This document shows positions 17,448 to 25,636 of a stretch of 64,000 nucleotides of DNA, piece by piece (position 1 is the first letter of the stretch; each line of letters begins with the position of its first letter). Position numbers and translations under genes: made by a program. Where the stretch lies: NCBI GenBank assembly GCA_946221065.1, contig CAMIIO010000012.1, forward strand, positions 1 to 64,000. The letters are read 5' to 3'. Source of the stretch: an uncultured Rothia sp. (GTDB lineage: Bacteria; Actinomycetota; Actinomycetes; Actinomycetales; Micrococcaceae). The notes beneath the pieces were generated by a model. The model was not told the origin of the DNA. It saw nothing but the letters and a program-made list of their open reading frames with translations, and searched no databases.

Positions 17448-18443
17448 TTGAGTACAACCACAGTAAAGGCACAACAAACGCCTACCAGGAAACCTATGCT
17501 TCGGCAGGGGAAGCTTCTTCTCGCTACTCTTGCAGTGCTTGGACTGCTTGCCGCGTCTTTATTGACGGGAGAGTTTAATATTTTCTCCGGTGAAGCTGGG
17601 GCGCAAATGTTTGCCATTAGTCGCATTCCGCGAACGCTCTCCCTTGTTCTTGCCGGTGCGGCGATGGCGATGTCCGGGTTAGTCATGCAGCTATTGACTC
17701 AAAATAAATTTGTGGAACCAACTACTACCGGCACCACTGAGTGGGCTGGGTTGGGACTGTTAGTAGTTCTTTTCTTCTTCCCGGCTGCAACTATCCTGCA
17801 AAAAATGACGGGAGCCGTCGTCTTTGCTTTCGTGGGGGCAATGATTTTCTTTATGTTTTTGCGCAGAGTCTCTCTCAAATCCTCGCTTATCGTTCCGATT
17901 GTGGGAATTATGTTGGGCTCGGTAGTGAGTTCAGTATCTACATTTTTTGCGCTTCAAACTGATATGTTGCAAAGCCTGGGGGTCTGGTTCGCAGGAAGTT
18001 TTACCTCGGTATATCAGGGGCAATATGAGGTTCTGTGGATAGTACTTGCGGTGGTGATTGGCGTATTCGTTATGGCAGATCGACTTACGCTAGCCGGCTT
18101 GGGGGAAGAATTTTCAACCAATGTGGGTGTGAACTATCAACGAGTTGTGTGGGCTGGTACTGCTCTTATTGCCATTGCTACCGGGGTGGTAACCGTGGTG
18201 GTGGGACAGCTTCCGTTTCTAGGCCTAATTGTTCCGAATATGGTGAGTATATTTCGTGGTGATGATTTACGGAGTAACCTTCCGTGGGTCTGCTTATCAG
18301 GGATAGCTATTGTGACGGTATGTGATTTGATAGCTCGACTTATCATTGCACCTTTCGAGATGCCCGTCTCAGTTATTTTAGGTGTGGTAGGTGCGGCTAT
18401 TTTTATTGCTCTGATTCTGAAAGGGCGTATTCGTGGCCGCTAA
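17448..18443 (+). CDS. iron-siderophore ABC transporter permease (FecCD family), subunit 1
   Basis: A 331-residue integral membrane permease with about nine hydrophobic segments. LFNI-type entry FNIFSGEAGAQMFAISRIPRTLSLVLAG is the usual FecCD N-terminal signature, with GLVMQLLTQNKFVEPTTTGTTE and GQLPFLGLIVPNMVSI further on; the latter holds the loop that contacts the ATPase. Start is TTG with GAGGT seven bases upstream. It overlaps the second permease by 11 bases, so the two are translationally coupled. It corresponds to YclN/FatD-like subunits by gene order and ATPase type. Confidence 0.9.
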   Translation: MSTTTVKAQQTPTRKPMLRQGKLLLATLAVLGLLAASLLTGEFNIFSGEAGAQMFAISRIPRTLSLVLAGAAMAMSGLVMQLLTQNKFVEPTTTGTTEWAGLGLLVVLFFFPAATILQKMTGAVVFAFVGAMIFFMFLRRVSLKSSLIVPIVGIMLGSVVSSVSTFFALQTDMLQSLGVWFAGSFTSVYQGQYEVLWIVLAVVIGVFVMADRLTLAGLGEEFSTNVGVNYQRVVWAGTALIAIATGVVTVVVGQLPFLGLIVPNMVSIFRGDDLRSNLPWVCLSGIAIVTVCDLIARLIIAPFEMPVSVILGVVGAAIFIALILKGRIRGR

Positions 18444-19509
18444 CCAACAACCATTCTGGAAGAAAAGGGGTATTGCAGTATCTGAACCGCCCAGTTCAGT
18501 GAGCACGCGCCGGCACGCTGGCTCTTTTGCTACGGTGCGAGATCGTAGGAAATACTGGCTACTTTTTATCGTGTTCCTGCTGACCAGTCTGCTGGCAACT
18601 ATCGGCTTACTCGCCTATAACAACCCCATGCCTTTTGGGACACCTAGATTCTGGCTGATTGCCGAACGCCGTGCTAATGCAGTAATTGCTATGGCAGTAG
18701 TGGCTATCTGTCAGTCGATTGCAACCATAGCTTTTCAAACTGTCACTAATAACCGAATTATTACCCCCGGTATTATGGGCTTTCAGTCTCTCTACGTGGC
18801 AATTCATACAGCAACCGTTTATTTTTTTGGCGCCACCGGGCTGCTCAACGCCCGTACCTTTGAAATGTTTATTTTCCAGCTGGTACTCATGGTGGGCTTT
18901 AGCTTAGTACTCTTTGCCTGGCTGCTGAGGGGAAAGAATGCCAATATGCATACTATGTTGCTGGTAGGAATCGTGATTGGCGGGGGATTAGGTTCGGTAT
19001 CTACCTTCATGCAGCGTATGCTCACTCCGAGCGAATTTGATGTACTGACCGCTAGGTTATTTGGCTCGGTGAACAATGCCGACCCCACATACTACCCGGT
19101 GGCGGTGCCACTAGTGATAGGGTGCGCCGTCGTGCTGTTTTTGATGGGGCGAGCCCTTAACACGGTGGCTTTAGGCAGAGATGTGTGTGAAAACCTGGGA
19201 GTGTCTTATCAACGCATTAGCATTACCGTTCTAGTTTTGGTTTCTATCCTCACGGCAATTTCGACGGCACTCGTCGGTCCCATGATTTTTCTAGGGTTCT
19301 TAGTTGCTATGCTCACCTACCAATTCGCTTCAACTTACGATCACCGCTATCTTTTTCCGCTGTCGGTATTGTTGGCATTTACGGTGCTGACCAGTGCATA
19401 TTTTTTGATGTATCACGTCTTTAATGCGCAGGGCGTGGTGAGTATCATCATTGAGCTTGTGGGTGCCTCCGTATTTTTGGTTGTTCTATTGCGAAAGGGC
19501 AAACTATGA
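18433..19509 (+). CDS. iron-siderophore ABC transporter permease (FecCD family), subunit 2
   Basis: The second half of the membrane channel: 358 residues, about nine hydrophobic segments after a 45-residue basic cytoplasmic N-terminus. Family segments include FWLIAERRANAVIAM, NNRIITPGIMGFQSLY and GPMIFLGFLVAML, the ATPase-contacting loop. GTG start within the 3' end of the preceding permease; the stop overlaps the ATPase start as ATGA, so the three genes are coupled. It resembles YclO/FatC-type subunits. Confidence 0.9.
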   Translation: MAANQQPFWKKRGIAVSEPPSSVSTRRHAGSFATVRDRRKYWLLFIVFLLTSLLATIGLLAYNNPMPFGTPRFWLIAERRANAVIAMAVVAICQSIATIAFQTVTNNRIITPGIMGFQSLYVAIHTATVYFFGATGLLNARTFEMFIFQLVLMVGFSLVLFAWLLRGKNANMHTMLLVGIVIGGGLGSVSTFMQRMLTPSEFDVLTARLFGSVNNADPTYYPVAVPLVIGCAVVLFLMGRALNTVALGRDVCENLGVSYQRISITVLVLVSILTAISTALVGPMIFLGFLVAMLTYQFASTYDHRYLFPLSVLLAFTVLTSAYFLMYHVFNAQGVVSIIIELVGASVFLVVLLRKGKL

Positions 19510-20261
19510 TTTCTTTGCACGATGTAGCAAAAACGTATTCTGACGAAGTGAGCATTGGCCCCGTTGACCTTGATATTCCTCGCGGCGGAATTACCGCCCT
19601 CATTGGACCCAATGGAGCGGGAAAATCTACTATGCTCACCATGATTGGTAGGTTATTGGGAATAGACCGGGGAACGATTACGGTTGCGAATATGGATGTT
19701 GCGGCCACAAAGTCCAAGGATCTTGCCAAAATTATTTCGATTCTTAAACAAGAGAATTATTTTATGACAAAACTTACGGTGCGGCAGTTAGTTGGATTTG
19801 GCCGTTTTCCTTATTCGCAGGGCAGGCTAACGGGTCAGGACGAGGAAATTATTTCCCGCTACATAGATTTTCTGGATTTACGTGAGCTAGAGAACCGTTA
19901 TCTAGATGAATTATCCGGTGGGCAGCGTCAGCGGGCGTACGTAGCGATGGTGCTTGCCCAGGAAACAGAGTATGTATTGCTCGATGAGCCGCTCAATAAC
20001 CTGGATATTGCCCACTCGGTACAGATGATGCACCATTTACACCGTGCCGCTACTGAGTTTAACCGCACCATTATTGTGGTGCTCCACGATATTAATTTTG
20101 CCGCGCGGTATGCGGACTATATCTGCGCCATGAAGGCAGGCCGCGTGGTGAAGATGGGCTCGACCAAAGATCTGATGAATAGCTCCCTGCTAACAGAAAT
20201 CTTCGAAACACCTATCGAGGTCATAGAAATTAACCAAGGATTGCTTGCCTGCTATCACTAG
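19506..20261 (+). CDS. iron-siderophore ABC transporter ATP-binding protein
   Basis: The cytoplasmic ATPase of the importer, 251 residues. Walker A GPNGAGKST (34-42), Q-loop within ISILKQEN, signature LSGGQRQRAY, Walker B YVLLDEP and the switch His in VVLHDINFAARYADY are all intact. It belongs to the FepC/YclP group of siderophore ATPases. The ATGA overlap with the second permease shows translational coupling. This is the last gene of the operon; no hairpin terminator is seen before the clpP1 promoter region. Confidence 0.93.
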   Translation: MISLHDVAKTYSDEVSIGPVDLDIPRGGITALIGPNGAGKSTMLTMIGRLLGIDRGTITVANMDVAATKSKDLAKIISILKQENYFMTKLTVRQLVGFGRFPYSQGRLTGQDEEIISRYIDFLDLRELENRYLDELSGGQRQRAYVAMVLAQETEYVLLDEPLNNLDIAHSVQMMHHLHRAATEFNRTIIVVLHDINFAARYADYICAMKAGRVVKMGSTKDLMNSSLLTEIFETPIEVIEINQGLLACYH

Positions 20262-20266
20262 CGCAG

Positions 20267-20281
20267 ATTCGCTACATAGCG
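20267..20281 (+). promoter_or_regulatory. ClgR-like operator upstream of clpP1
   Basis: ATTCGCT-N5-GCG lies about 185 bases before clpP1, matching the GTTCGCT-N5-GCG form known for the actinobacterial Clp activator ClgR except at its first base. A second half-site, AGCGAAC, occurs near 20361. Proteolysis-stress activation of clpP1P2 by a ClgR homologue is inferred. Confidence 0.5.
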
Positions 20282-20464
20282 GTAGGGACGAGTTCAACCT
20301 TGAGTGGCACAGCTTTGTGGGTATAACTCAGCCACTGAGTACAGCCGTGAGCGTGTGCCAACAGCGAACTGGGCACACCTACTGCCAACAATTCGATAAT
20401 CTTCTATTAACCAAATTTTTTATGCACTTCTTGGTGCTATTACAAGGAAAAGGAAGAAGAATTA

Positions 20465-21094
20465 ATGACGAACATTCTCCCCTTGCCCTCCTTCTCGGCA
20501 GGCTCCACACCCACTATGGAAACCCCCATGGGCGGGCAAGACGATTACATTTATACTCGCCTGCTAAAAGAACGCATTATCTGGCTGGGTTCCGAAGTAC
20601 GCGATTCTAACGCAAACCGTATCTGCTCACAGATGTTGCTACTCTCTGCAGAGGATCCCGAGGCCGATATCTACCTGTACATTAACTCCCCAGGTGGCTC
20701 GGTAACTGCCGGCATGGCTATCTACGACACCATGCAGCTTATCCCCAACGATGTCGTCACCGTCGTCACCGGTATGGCAGCGTCCATGGGACAGTTCTTG
20801 CTCACCGCAGGAGCTCCGGGCAAGCGTTTTGCTACACCCAATGCACGCATCCTCATGCACCAGCCCTCGGGCGGTATTGGTGGTACTGCTTCCGATATCC
20901 GTACCCAGGCGGAGCTGATTTTGGATATGAAGAAGCGTCTTTCGGAGATCACCGCTGAGCGCACAGGACAAACCCTCGAAACTATCCTGCGTGATAATGA
21001 CCGCGACAACTGGTTCACCGCAGAAGAAGGACTTGAATACGGTTTCTTCGACCACATTGCTACCACCGCCGGCAGCAAGGTATCCGGTAAGTAA
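20465..21094 (+). CDS. clpP1: ATP-dependent Clp protease proteolytic subunit 1
   Basis: A serine protease subunit forming one ring of the ClpP1P2 barrel. The 209-residue protein has the nucleophile in TGMAASMGQFLL, the catalytic His in RILMHQPSGG and a downstream Asp; the N-terminus before DDYIYTRLLKERII is probably a processed propeptide. In actinobacteria ClpP1 and ClpP2 assemble together and need the ClpX or ClpC ATPase. AAGGAAAAGGAAGAAGA precedes the ATG. clpP2 follows after 33 bases, in the same operon. Confidence 0.95.
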   Translation: MTNILPLPSFSAGSTPTMETPMGGQDDYIYTRLLKERIIWLGSEVRDSNANRICSQMLLLSAEDPEADIYLYINSPGGSVTAGMAIYDTMQLIPNDVVTVVTGMAASMGQFLLTAGAPGKRFATPNARILMHQPSGGIGGTASDIRTQAELILDMKKRLSEITAERTGQTLETILRDNDRDNWFTAEEGLEYGFFDHIATTAGSKVSGK

Positions 21095-21127
21095 CCCGTA
21101 GCCAAAGACTTCAAGGAGAAAACTTTT

Positions 21128-21805
21128 ATGAACTTCAATCCAGCAACAATGGCTCCGTCTTATATGCCCACGGACCGTTACGTTCTTCCCAGCTTTGAAG
21201 AGCGAACCCCCTACGGATATAAGCGCCAAGATCCCTACGCCAAGCTATTTGAGGATCGTATTATCTTTCTGGGCACCCAGGTTGACGATGCTTCCGCAGA
21301 TGACATCATGGCGCAGCTTCTCGTTCTAGAGTCTCAGGACCCAGACCGCGATATTACCCTCTACATTAATTCGCCCGGTGGTTCTTTTACTGCGATGACT
21401 GCCATCTATGACACCATCCAGTACATCCGCCCCGAAATTCAGACCGTATGCCTGGGCCAAGCCGCTTCAGCCGCCGCAGTGTTGCTCGCCGCCGGTACTC
21501 CCGGTAAGCGTTTGGCGCTGCCGAACGCTCGGGTGCTCATTCACCAGCCCGCACTGGCTGGCCAGCAAGGCGGACAGGCATCTGATATTGAAATTCACGC
21601 AAACGAAGTGATGCGTATGCGTGAGTGGACTGCCCAGACACTGGCTTTGCACTCCGGTAAGACCTACGAAGAAGTTGACCGCTCCATCGAGCGCGACAAT
21701 ATTCTAACGGCTCAGGCCGCCTTGGAATACGGCTTGGTAGATCAGGTACTTGAATCGCGTAAGGCCGTGAAACCCAAGATTAACAAAGCAGATGATTACA
21801 GCTAA
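21128..21805 (+). CDS. clpP2: ATP-dependent Clp protease proteolytic subunit 2
   Basis: The partner ring of the ClpP1P2 protease, 225 residues. The nucleophile lies in CLGQAASAAAVLLAAG, the catalytic His in RVLIHQPALAGQ, and the characteristic SPGGSFTAMTAIYDT precedes them. An N-terminal stretch of about 25 residues (MNFNPATMAPSYMPTDRYVL) should be a removed propeptide. AAGGAGAAAA precedes the ATG. A strong terminator follows, so clpX has its own promoter. Confidence 0.95.
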   Translation: MNFNPATMAPSYMPTDRYVLPSFEERTPYGYKRQDPYAKLFEDRIIFLGTQVDDASADDIMAQLLVLESQDPDRDITLYINSPGGSFTAMTAIYDTIQYIRPEIQTVCLGQAASAAAVLLAAGTPGKRLALPNARVLIHQPALAGQQGGQASDIEIHANEVMRMREWTAQTLALHSGKTYEEVDRSIERDNILTAQAALEYGLVDQVLESRKAVKPKINKADDYS

Positions 21806-21822
21806 GCGGTGAGGTAATCCTC

Positions 21823-21865
21823 GAATCATCGCCACGGTATTGATGTATCGTGGCGATGATTCTTT
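21823..21865 (+). terminator. terminator after clpP2
   Basis: Perfect 14-bp stem GAATCATCGCCACG/CGTGGCGATGATTC followed by TTT. Confidence 0.85.
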
Positions 21866-22011
21866 ACCGCAAATTGTCTGAATTTTGGTGGGGTATCCAC
21901 GAAATATTGCAGACTTAAAACGAAAACTTGGTACAAAATTCTCAGGTTTGAGGTTTCAGCGAATTTTCACGGTAGCCTAGAACGTGAAGAGTCGATGAAA
22001 GGAAATTTTGC

Positions 22012-23298
22012 ATGGCGAGAATGGGTGAAGCTACTGAGCTTCTCAAGTGTTCTTTCTGCGGCAAGAACCAGAAGCAGGTTCGTAAACTCATCGCCGGACC
22101 AAATATCTATATTTGCGATGAATGTATCGAACTGTGTAATGAGATTCTTGATGAGGAACTTGCCGAAGTCAAAGACTTTAGTACTCCCATGGAACTTCCT
22201 ACTCCTCGCGAGATCTTCAATCATCTTGATGAATACGTGATTGGCCAAGAAAGCGCAAAGCGTGCGCTTTCAGTGGCAGTGTATAACCATTACAAGCGTA
22301 TTCGTGCCATGGAATCAGCTACTTCGGATTCTCACGCGTTACTTGCTACCGCAGGGGAAGACGTTGAGATTGCTAAATCTAATATCCTCTTGGTAGGCCC
22401 CACTGGATCCGGTAAAACATATTTAGCGCAAACTCTCGCTAAAAAGCTTAACGTTCCTTTCGCCGTCGCCGACGCTACTTCCTTGACCGAGGCAGGGTAC
22501 GTGGGTGAAGACGTCGAGAATATCTTGCTCAAGCTGATTCAGGCTGCAGATGGAGATATTGACAAGGCACAGCGCGGCATTATCTATATTGACGAGATCG
22601 ACAAAATCTCCCGCAAGGCAGATAACCCATCGATTACCCGTGACGTTTCCGGGGAAGGCGTGCAGCAGGCTCTACTAAAGATTCTTGAGGGCACTACCGC
22701 AGCGGTTCCTCCGCAAGGTGGTAGGAAACATCCGCAACAGGAATTTTTACAGATTGATACCACGAACATTCTCTTTATTGTTGCTGGCGCATTTGCCGGT
22801 TTGGAAGAGATTGTTGGCGGGCGCGTGGGCAAAAAAGGTATTGGGTTTGGTGCAGCTATTGATGTTGCTACGGATCAGAAGGACCTGATGCAAAAAGTTA
22901 TGCCAGAGGATCTACTCAAGTTTGGTCTGATTCCGGAGTTTATTGGTCGTTTGCCAGTTTTGGCGACTCTTGGGAAGTTGGATCGGGGGGATCTTGTCAA
23001 GATCCTTACCGAGCCTAAGAACGCTTTGGTTAAGCAGTATAAGTTGATGTTTGCCCTTGACGGGGTAGAGCTGGAACTTGAGGACAGCGCTATTGAAGCA
23101 ATTGCTGAGCTTGCTCTTACCCGCGATACCGGGGCTCGTGGTTTGCGATCCATTATGGAAGATCTATTGCAGCCGGTGATGTTCGATATTCCATCGCGTG
23201 AGGACGTTGCTGCAATAGTGATTGATGGCGACGTCGTCCGGGGCCAAGCAGAGCCGCAGCTGGTTGAGCGTACTGGCGAGTCTAAGAAGTCTGCATAA
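22012..23298 (+). CDS. clpX: Clp protease ATP-binding subunit ClpX
   Basis: A AAA+ unfoldase that feeds substrates to ClpP. The 428-residue protein has an N-terminal zinc-binding domain with CSFC ... CDEC (family residues about 10-40), Walker A GPTGSGKTY, Walker B IIYIDEIDKI, the pore-loop segment EAGYVGEDV and sensor/arginine regions through RGLRSIMEDLL. All elements are intact. The start has GAAAGGA upstream. It directly follows clpP1-clpP2 but is transcribed separately. Confidence 0.96.
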   Translation: MARMGEATELLKCSFCGKNQKQVRKLIAGPNIYICDECIELCNEILDEELAEVKDFSTPMELPTPREIFNHLDEYVIGQESAKRALSVAVYNHYKRIRAMESATSDSHALLATAGEDVEIAKSNILLVGPTGSGKTYLAQTLAKKLNVPFAVADATSLTEAGYVGEDVENILLKLIQAADGDIDKAQRGIIYIDEIDKISRKADNPSITRDVSGEGVQQALLKILEGTTAAVPPQGGRKHPQQEFLQIDTTNILFIVAGAFAGLEEIVGGRVGKKGIGFGAAIDVATDQKDLMQKVMPEDLLKFGLIPEFIGRLPVLATLGKLDRGDLVKILTEPKNALVKQYKLMFALDGVELELEDSAIEAIAELALTRDTGARGLRSIMEDLLQPVMFDIPSREDVAAIVIDGDVVRGQAEPQLVERTGESKKSA

Positions 23299-23318
23299 AT
23301 AAAACATGCTGTTTGATG

Positions 23319-23356
23319 GGGCGGAACGTGCTATACGTTCCGCCTCCCTGCTTTTA
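23319..23356 (+). terminator. terminator after clpX
   Basis: GGCGGAACG/CGTTCCGCC stem (23320-23344) followed after a few bases by CTTTTAAT. Confidence 0.65.
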
Positions 23357-23414
23357 ATCGGTGCTTTAGATATATTGAAAGAGAAAGTTTTTCCGATGAT
23401 GAATGGAGTATCCG

Positions 23415-24041
23415 ATGAGTGACAAAGCTACCGTTGATTTCTGGTTTGACCCCACCTGCCCGTGGTGCTGGATGACCTCACGCTGGATTAAAGATGTGGA
23501 GAAAATCCGTGATATTGAGGTGAACTGGCACCCGTTCTCGCTGTCGGTGCTGAACGAAGGTAGAGATTTACCGGCAGACTACCAAGAACATATGGATAAG
23601 GCGTGGGGGCCGGCTCGTGTGGCTACCGCCGTGGCGGAGAAGTATGGGCAGCATGAGCTTGATGCGCTCTACACTGCTCTGGGTGAGCAGATTCATCACC
23701 AGAACAATAAGTCCAATAAGTACGCCGAGGCTATCGCCCAGGCTCTTGAAGATGCCGGACTACCTGCCGAACTTGCCGAGTTTGCCCAGGGTGAAGAGTT
23801 CGATTCCCAGATGCGTGCCTCGACCAAGGAAGGGCTGGATCAGGCAGGTGGGGACGACATTGGCGTCCCGCTGATGTCTATTAACGGCGTCACTTTCTTT
23901 GGCCCAGTCATGAGCCCTGCACCCACGGGTGAGGAAGCCGGGAAGGTCTTTGACGGTGCACTGGCACTGGCATCGTACCCCGGTTTCTTTGAGCTGAAGC
24001 GTCCGCGTAACGTAGGACCTATTTTCAACACCGAAGCTTAG
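23415..24041 (+). CDS. mycothiol-dependent nitroreductase-like DsbA-fold oxidoreductase (Rv2466c family)
   Basis: A soluble thioredoxin/DsbA-fold protein of 208 residues with FDPTCPWCWMTSRW near the N-terminus (C15, C18), the CPWC active site of the actinobacterial Rv2466c family. Rv2466c uses mycothiol/mycoredoxin electrons and can reduce nitro compounds and peroxide-type stressors; the physiological substrate here is unknown. GVPLMSINGVTFFGPVMSP contains the conserved cis-Pro loop. The second in-frame ATG was chosen because GGAG lies six bases before it; the first ATG would add four residues. Confidence 0.82.
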   Translation: MSDKATVDFWFDPTCPWCWMTSRWIKDVEKIRDIEVNWHPFSLSVLNEGRDLPADYQEHMDKAWGPARVATAVAEKYGQHELDALYTALGEQIHHQNNKSNKYAEAIAQALEDAGLPAELAEFAQGEEFDSQMRASTKEGLDQAGGDDIGVPLMSINGVTFFGPVMSPAPTGEEAGKVFDGALALASYPGFFELKRPRNVGPIFNTEA

Positions 24042-24065
24042 TCGGCTAAAAAACCTATAAATTAT

Positions 24066-24097
24066 GCCCTCTCACCACACAGCGGTGAGGGGGCTTT
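24066..24097. terminator. terminator between convergent genes
   Basis: An 11-bp stem GCCCTCTCACC/GGTGAGGGGGC, with one T-G pair, followed by TTT serves the gene to the left. Confidence 0.7.
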
Positions 24098-24154
24098 ACC
24101 GTACGTCAGGGTTTGAGCACGTTCGTTGATCGATTGTTCTGAAAAGCTAAGAAC

Positions 24155-25567
24155 TTACTTCATTTCTCGTTTGGTGAGCCACGGCGTCTTTTGGGTTTTT
24201 GGTTTCTCGGTGTACCGGCGTGCCTGCTCTGAAGTGTAAGCGAGCATGGCGAACACCAGAATGTACATCTGCCCAATGACGGTGGTGAGCTCAAGATTCA
24301 TACCCCACACGTAGACGCGCGCTAGTTGAAAGATGAACGCCAACGCTAAAAGGTCTAGCGTAAAGATTCGTGCCCTGGAAGAGCGGTTGAGTAGTCGATA
24401 CGCCAGAATAAGCTGCACGGCGGTAAACAAAACTACGGTAGCGGGCAAAAGATACTGAGAGATTACCTGTAACTCGTGAAGCCCTACCCAGTCAATTAGC
24501 TTCTGGAATTCCGGTTCAAAGGCGGTGAGTTCGGATAGGTCAATGGGATTGCGCATACGATAGAGCAGAAGCGCACACTGAGCTATTGCCCACAGCACCA
24601 CCATGACCGTTCCAATGAGCACGTTCATCGGCATTTTTCGGGCAATATCCGTAGCCGAGTGAAGGTCGATGAGGTCATCTCGAACAATACGCCGCGGCGG
24701 TTTATTGTACAGGGAAATAATGGGAAGGTTACCGTCTGTAACAATTGAGTCGCCACCGCCGTTGCGGGAGTGGTAGCCGGTGGAAAAATCTTCAATGATT
24801 TGTACCTGCGTTGAGGGGTCCACAAATCGGATGGTGTCCACAATAAAATCGCGTTCGTAGTCGGTTTCCGCGTCAATACGGTGGGTGATTTGTAGCGTGA
24901 AGAAGGAGAAGCCGACGCCGGTATCATAGGTGGCAGCAGCTACCCAGTCTACCTTTTGGCCGCCGGGGAGAACCCAACCTTCGGGGGAGCGCCAGAACCG
25001 AACATGATGTCTTTTCCCAGGGTTGCCGTCAACTTCGAGTTGGTAGGCGAAGGCTTGGACTCCACCAAAAAGCGTGAGTGGAGAAACGGGTGCCTCAGGG
25101 TAGGAGGTTTTGGTGAGGGTTGATTTGATGATTCCCCAGGAGGAGCGCAACGTAACGTCATCTGCGCGTGACCACCCGGCGCGCGTCATTACATCGTGAA
25201 TCTGTTCCTCGGTGCCGTGGAATCCCAGATTGACGGGATCCCCCAGGAGCCCGTCTGCGGTGCGGGTTCTACCGATGAAGTATTCGGGCACATAAATGCG
25301 CGTAAAAATACCGTGTAGACGCGGCAATGTGAGGTATGCTGTGACAGCCCAGAAGAGAAATAAGAACAGCAGATTACGCCAGGTGTGCTGAAAACCCTGA
25401 GTGAAAATCATGAGAGTTAGCACGGTAGCGGCAAGACCGGCAAAGACGAAAAAGAGTGAATCCATGGCGCCGGCGGTAAACCGTGTAATAGGAATCAGGT
25501 GGTATTTACGGCGGCGTTTTTTGCGTTCTTCATCGCCTTGATAGGCGGGCGGTTTAACTTCGTTCAT
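24155..25567 (-). CDS. membrane protein with LssY_C domain
   Basis: A 470-residue protein with a basic cytoplasmic N-terminus (EERKKRRRKYH), two membrane segments near 32-80, a large soluble portion from about 90 to 300 and three or four more membrane segments in the last 170 residues. The soluble part matches the LssY C-terminal domain pattern: W-x-x-ADD, SPLTLFGG, AFAYQLEVDG, KRHHVRFWR and DTGVGFSFFTLQITHRID. LssY-type domains are widespread but have no settled function; despite the name, a role in type I secretion is not supported here. It lies 69 bases behind valS on the same strand, separated by a hairpin. Confidence 0.78.
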   Translation of the reverse strand: MNEVKPPAYQGDEERKKRRRKYHLIPITRFTAGAMDSLFFVFAGLAATVLTLMIFTQGFQHTWRNLLFLFLFWAVTAYLTLPRLHGIFTRIYVPEYFIGRTRTADGLLGDPVNLGFHGTEEQIHDVMTRAGWSRADDVTLRSSWGIIKSTLTKTSYPEAPVSPLTLFGGVQAFAYQLEVDGNPGKRHHVRFWRSPEGWVLPGGQKVDWVAAATYDTGVGFSFFTLQITHRIDAETDYERDFIVDTIRFVDPSTQVQIIEDFSTGYHSRNGGGDSIVTDGNLPIISLYNKPPRRIVRDDLIDLHSATDIARKMPMNVLIGTVMVVLWAIAQCALLLYRMRNPIDLSELTAFEPEFQKLIDWVGLHELQVISQYLLPATVVLFTAVQLILAYRLLNRSSRARIFTLDLLALAFIFQLARVYVWGMNLELTTVIGQMYILVFAMLAYTSEQARRYTEKPKTQKTPWLTKREMK

Positions 25568-25586
25568 ACGTGCCCCTTAACGAGTG

Positions 25587-25617
25587 ACGCCGCCCGGTAG
25601 CTTGTACCGAGCGGCGT
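25587..25617 (-). terminator. hairpin between valS and the LssY_C gene
   Basis: An ACGCCGC-CGGTA/TACCG-GCGGCGT stem with a five-base loop. There is no clear T-tract on the minus strand, so read-through into the LssY_C gene is possible. Confidence 0.6.
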
Positions 25618-25636
25618 ACACTTCAAGGAAGGTGTG

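Noticed and set aside
20245..20610. A 121-codon frame starting in the fecC-type ATPase tail and running into clpP1
   Set aside because: It overlaps clpP1 in another frame, lacks similarity and has no ribosome-binding site.
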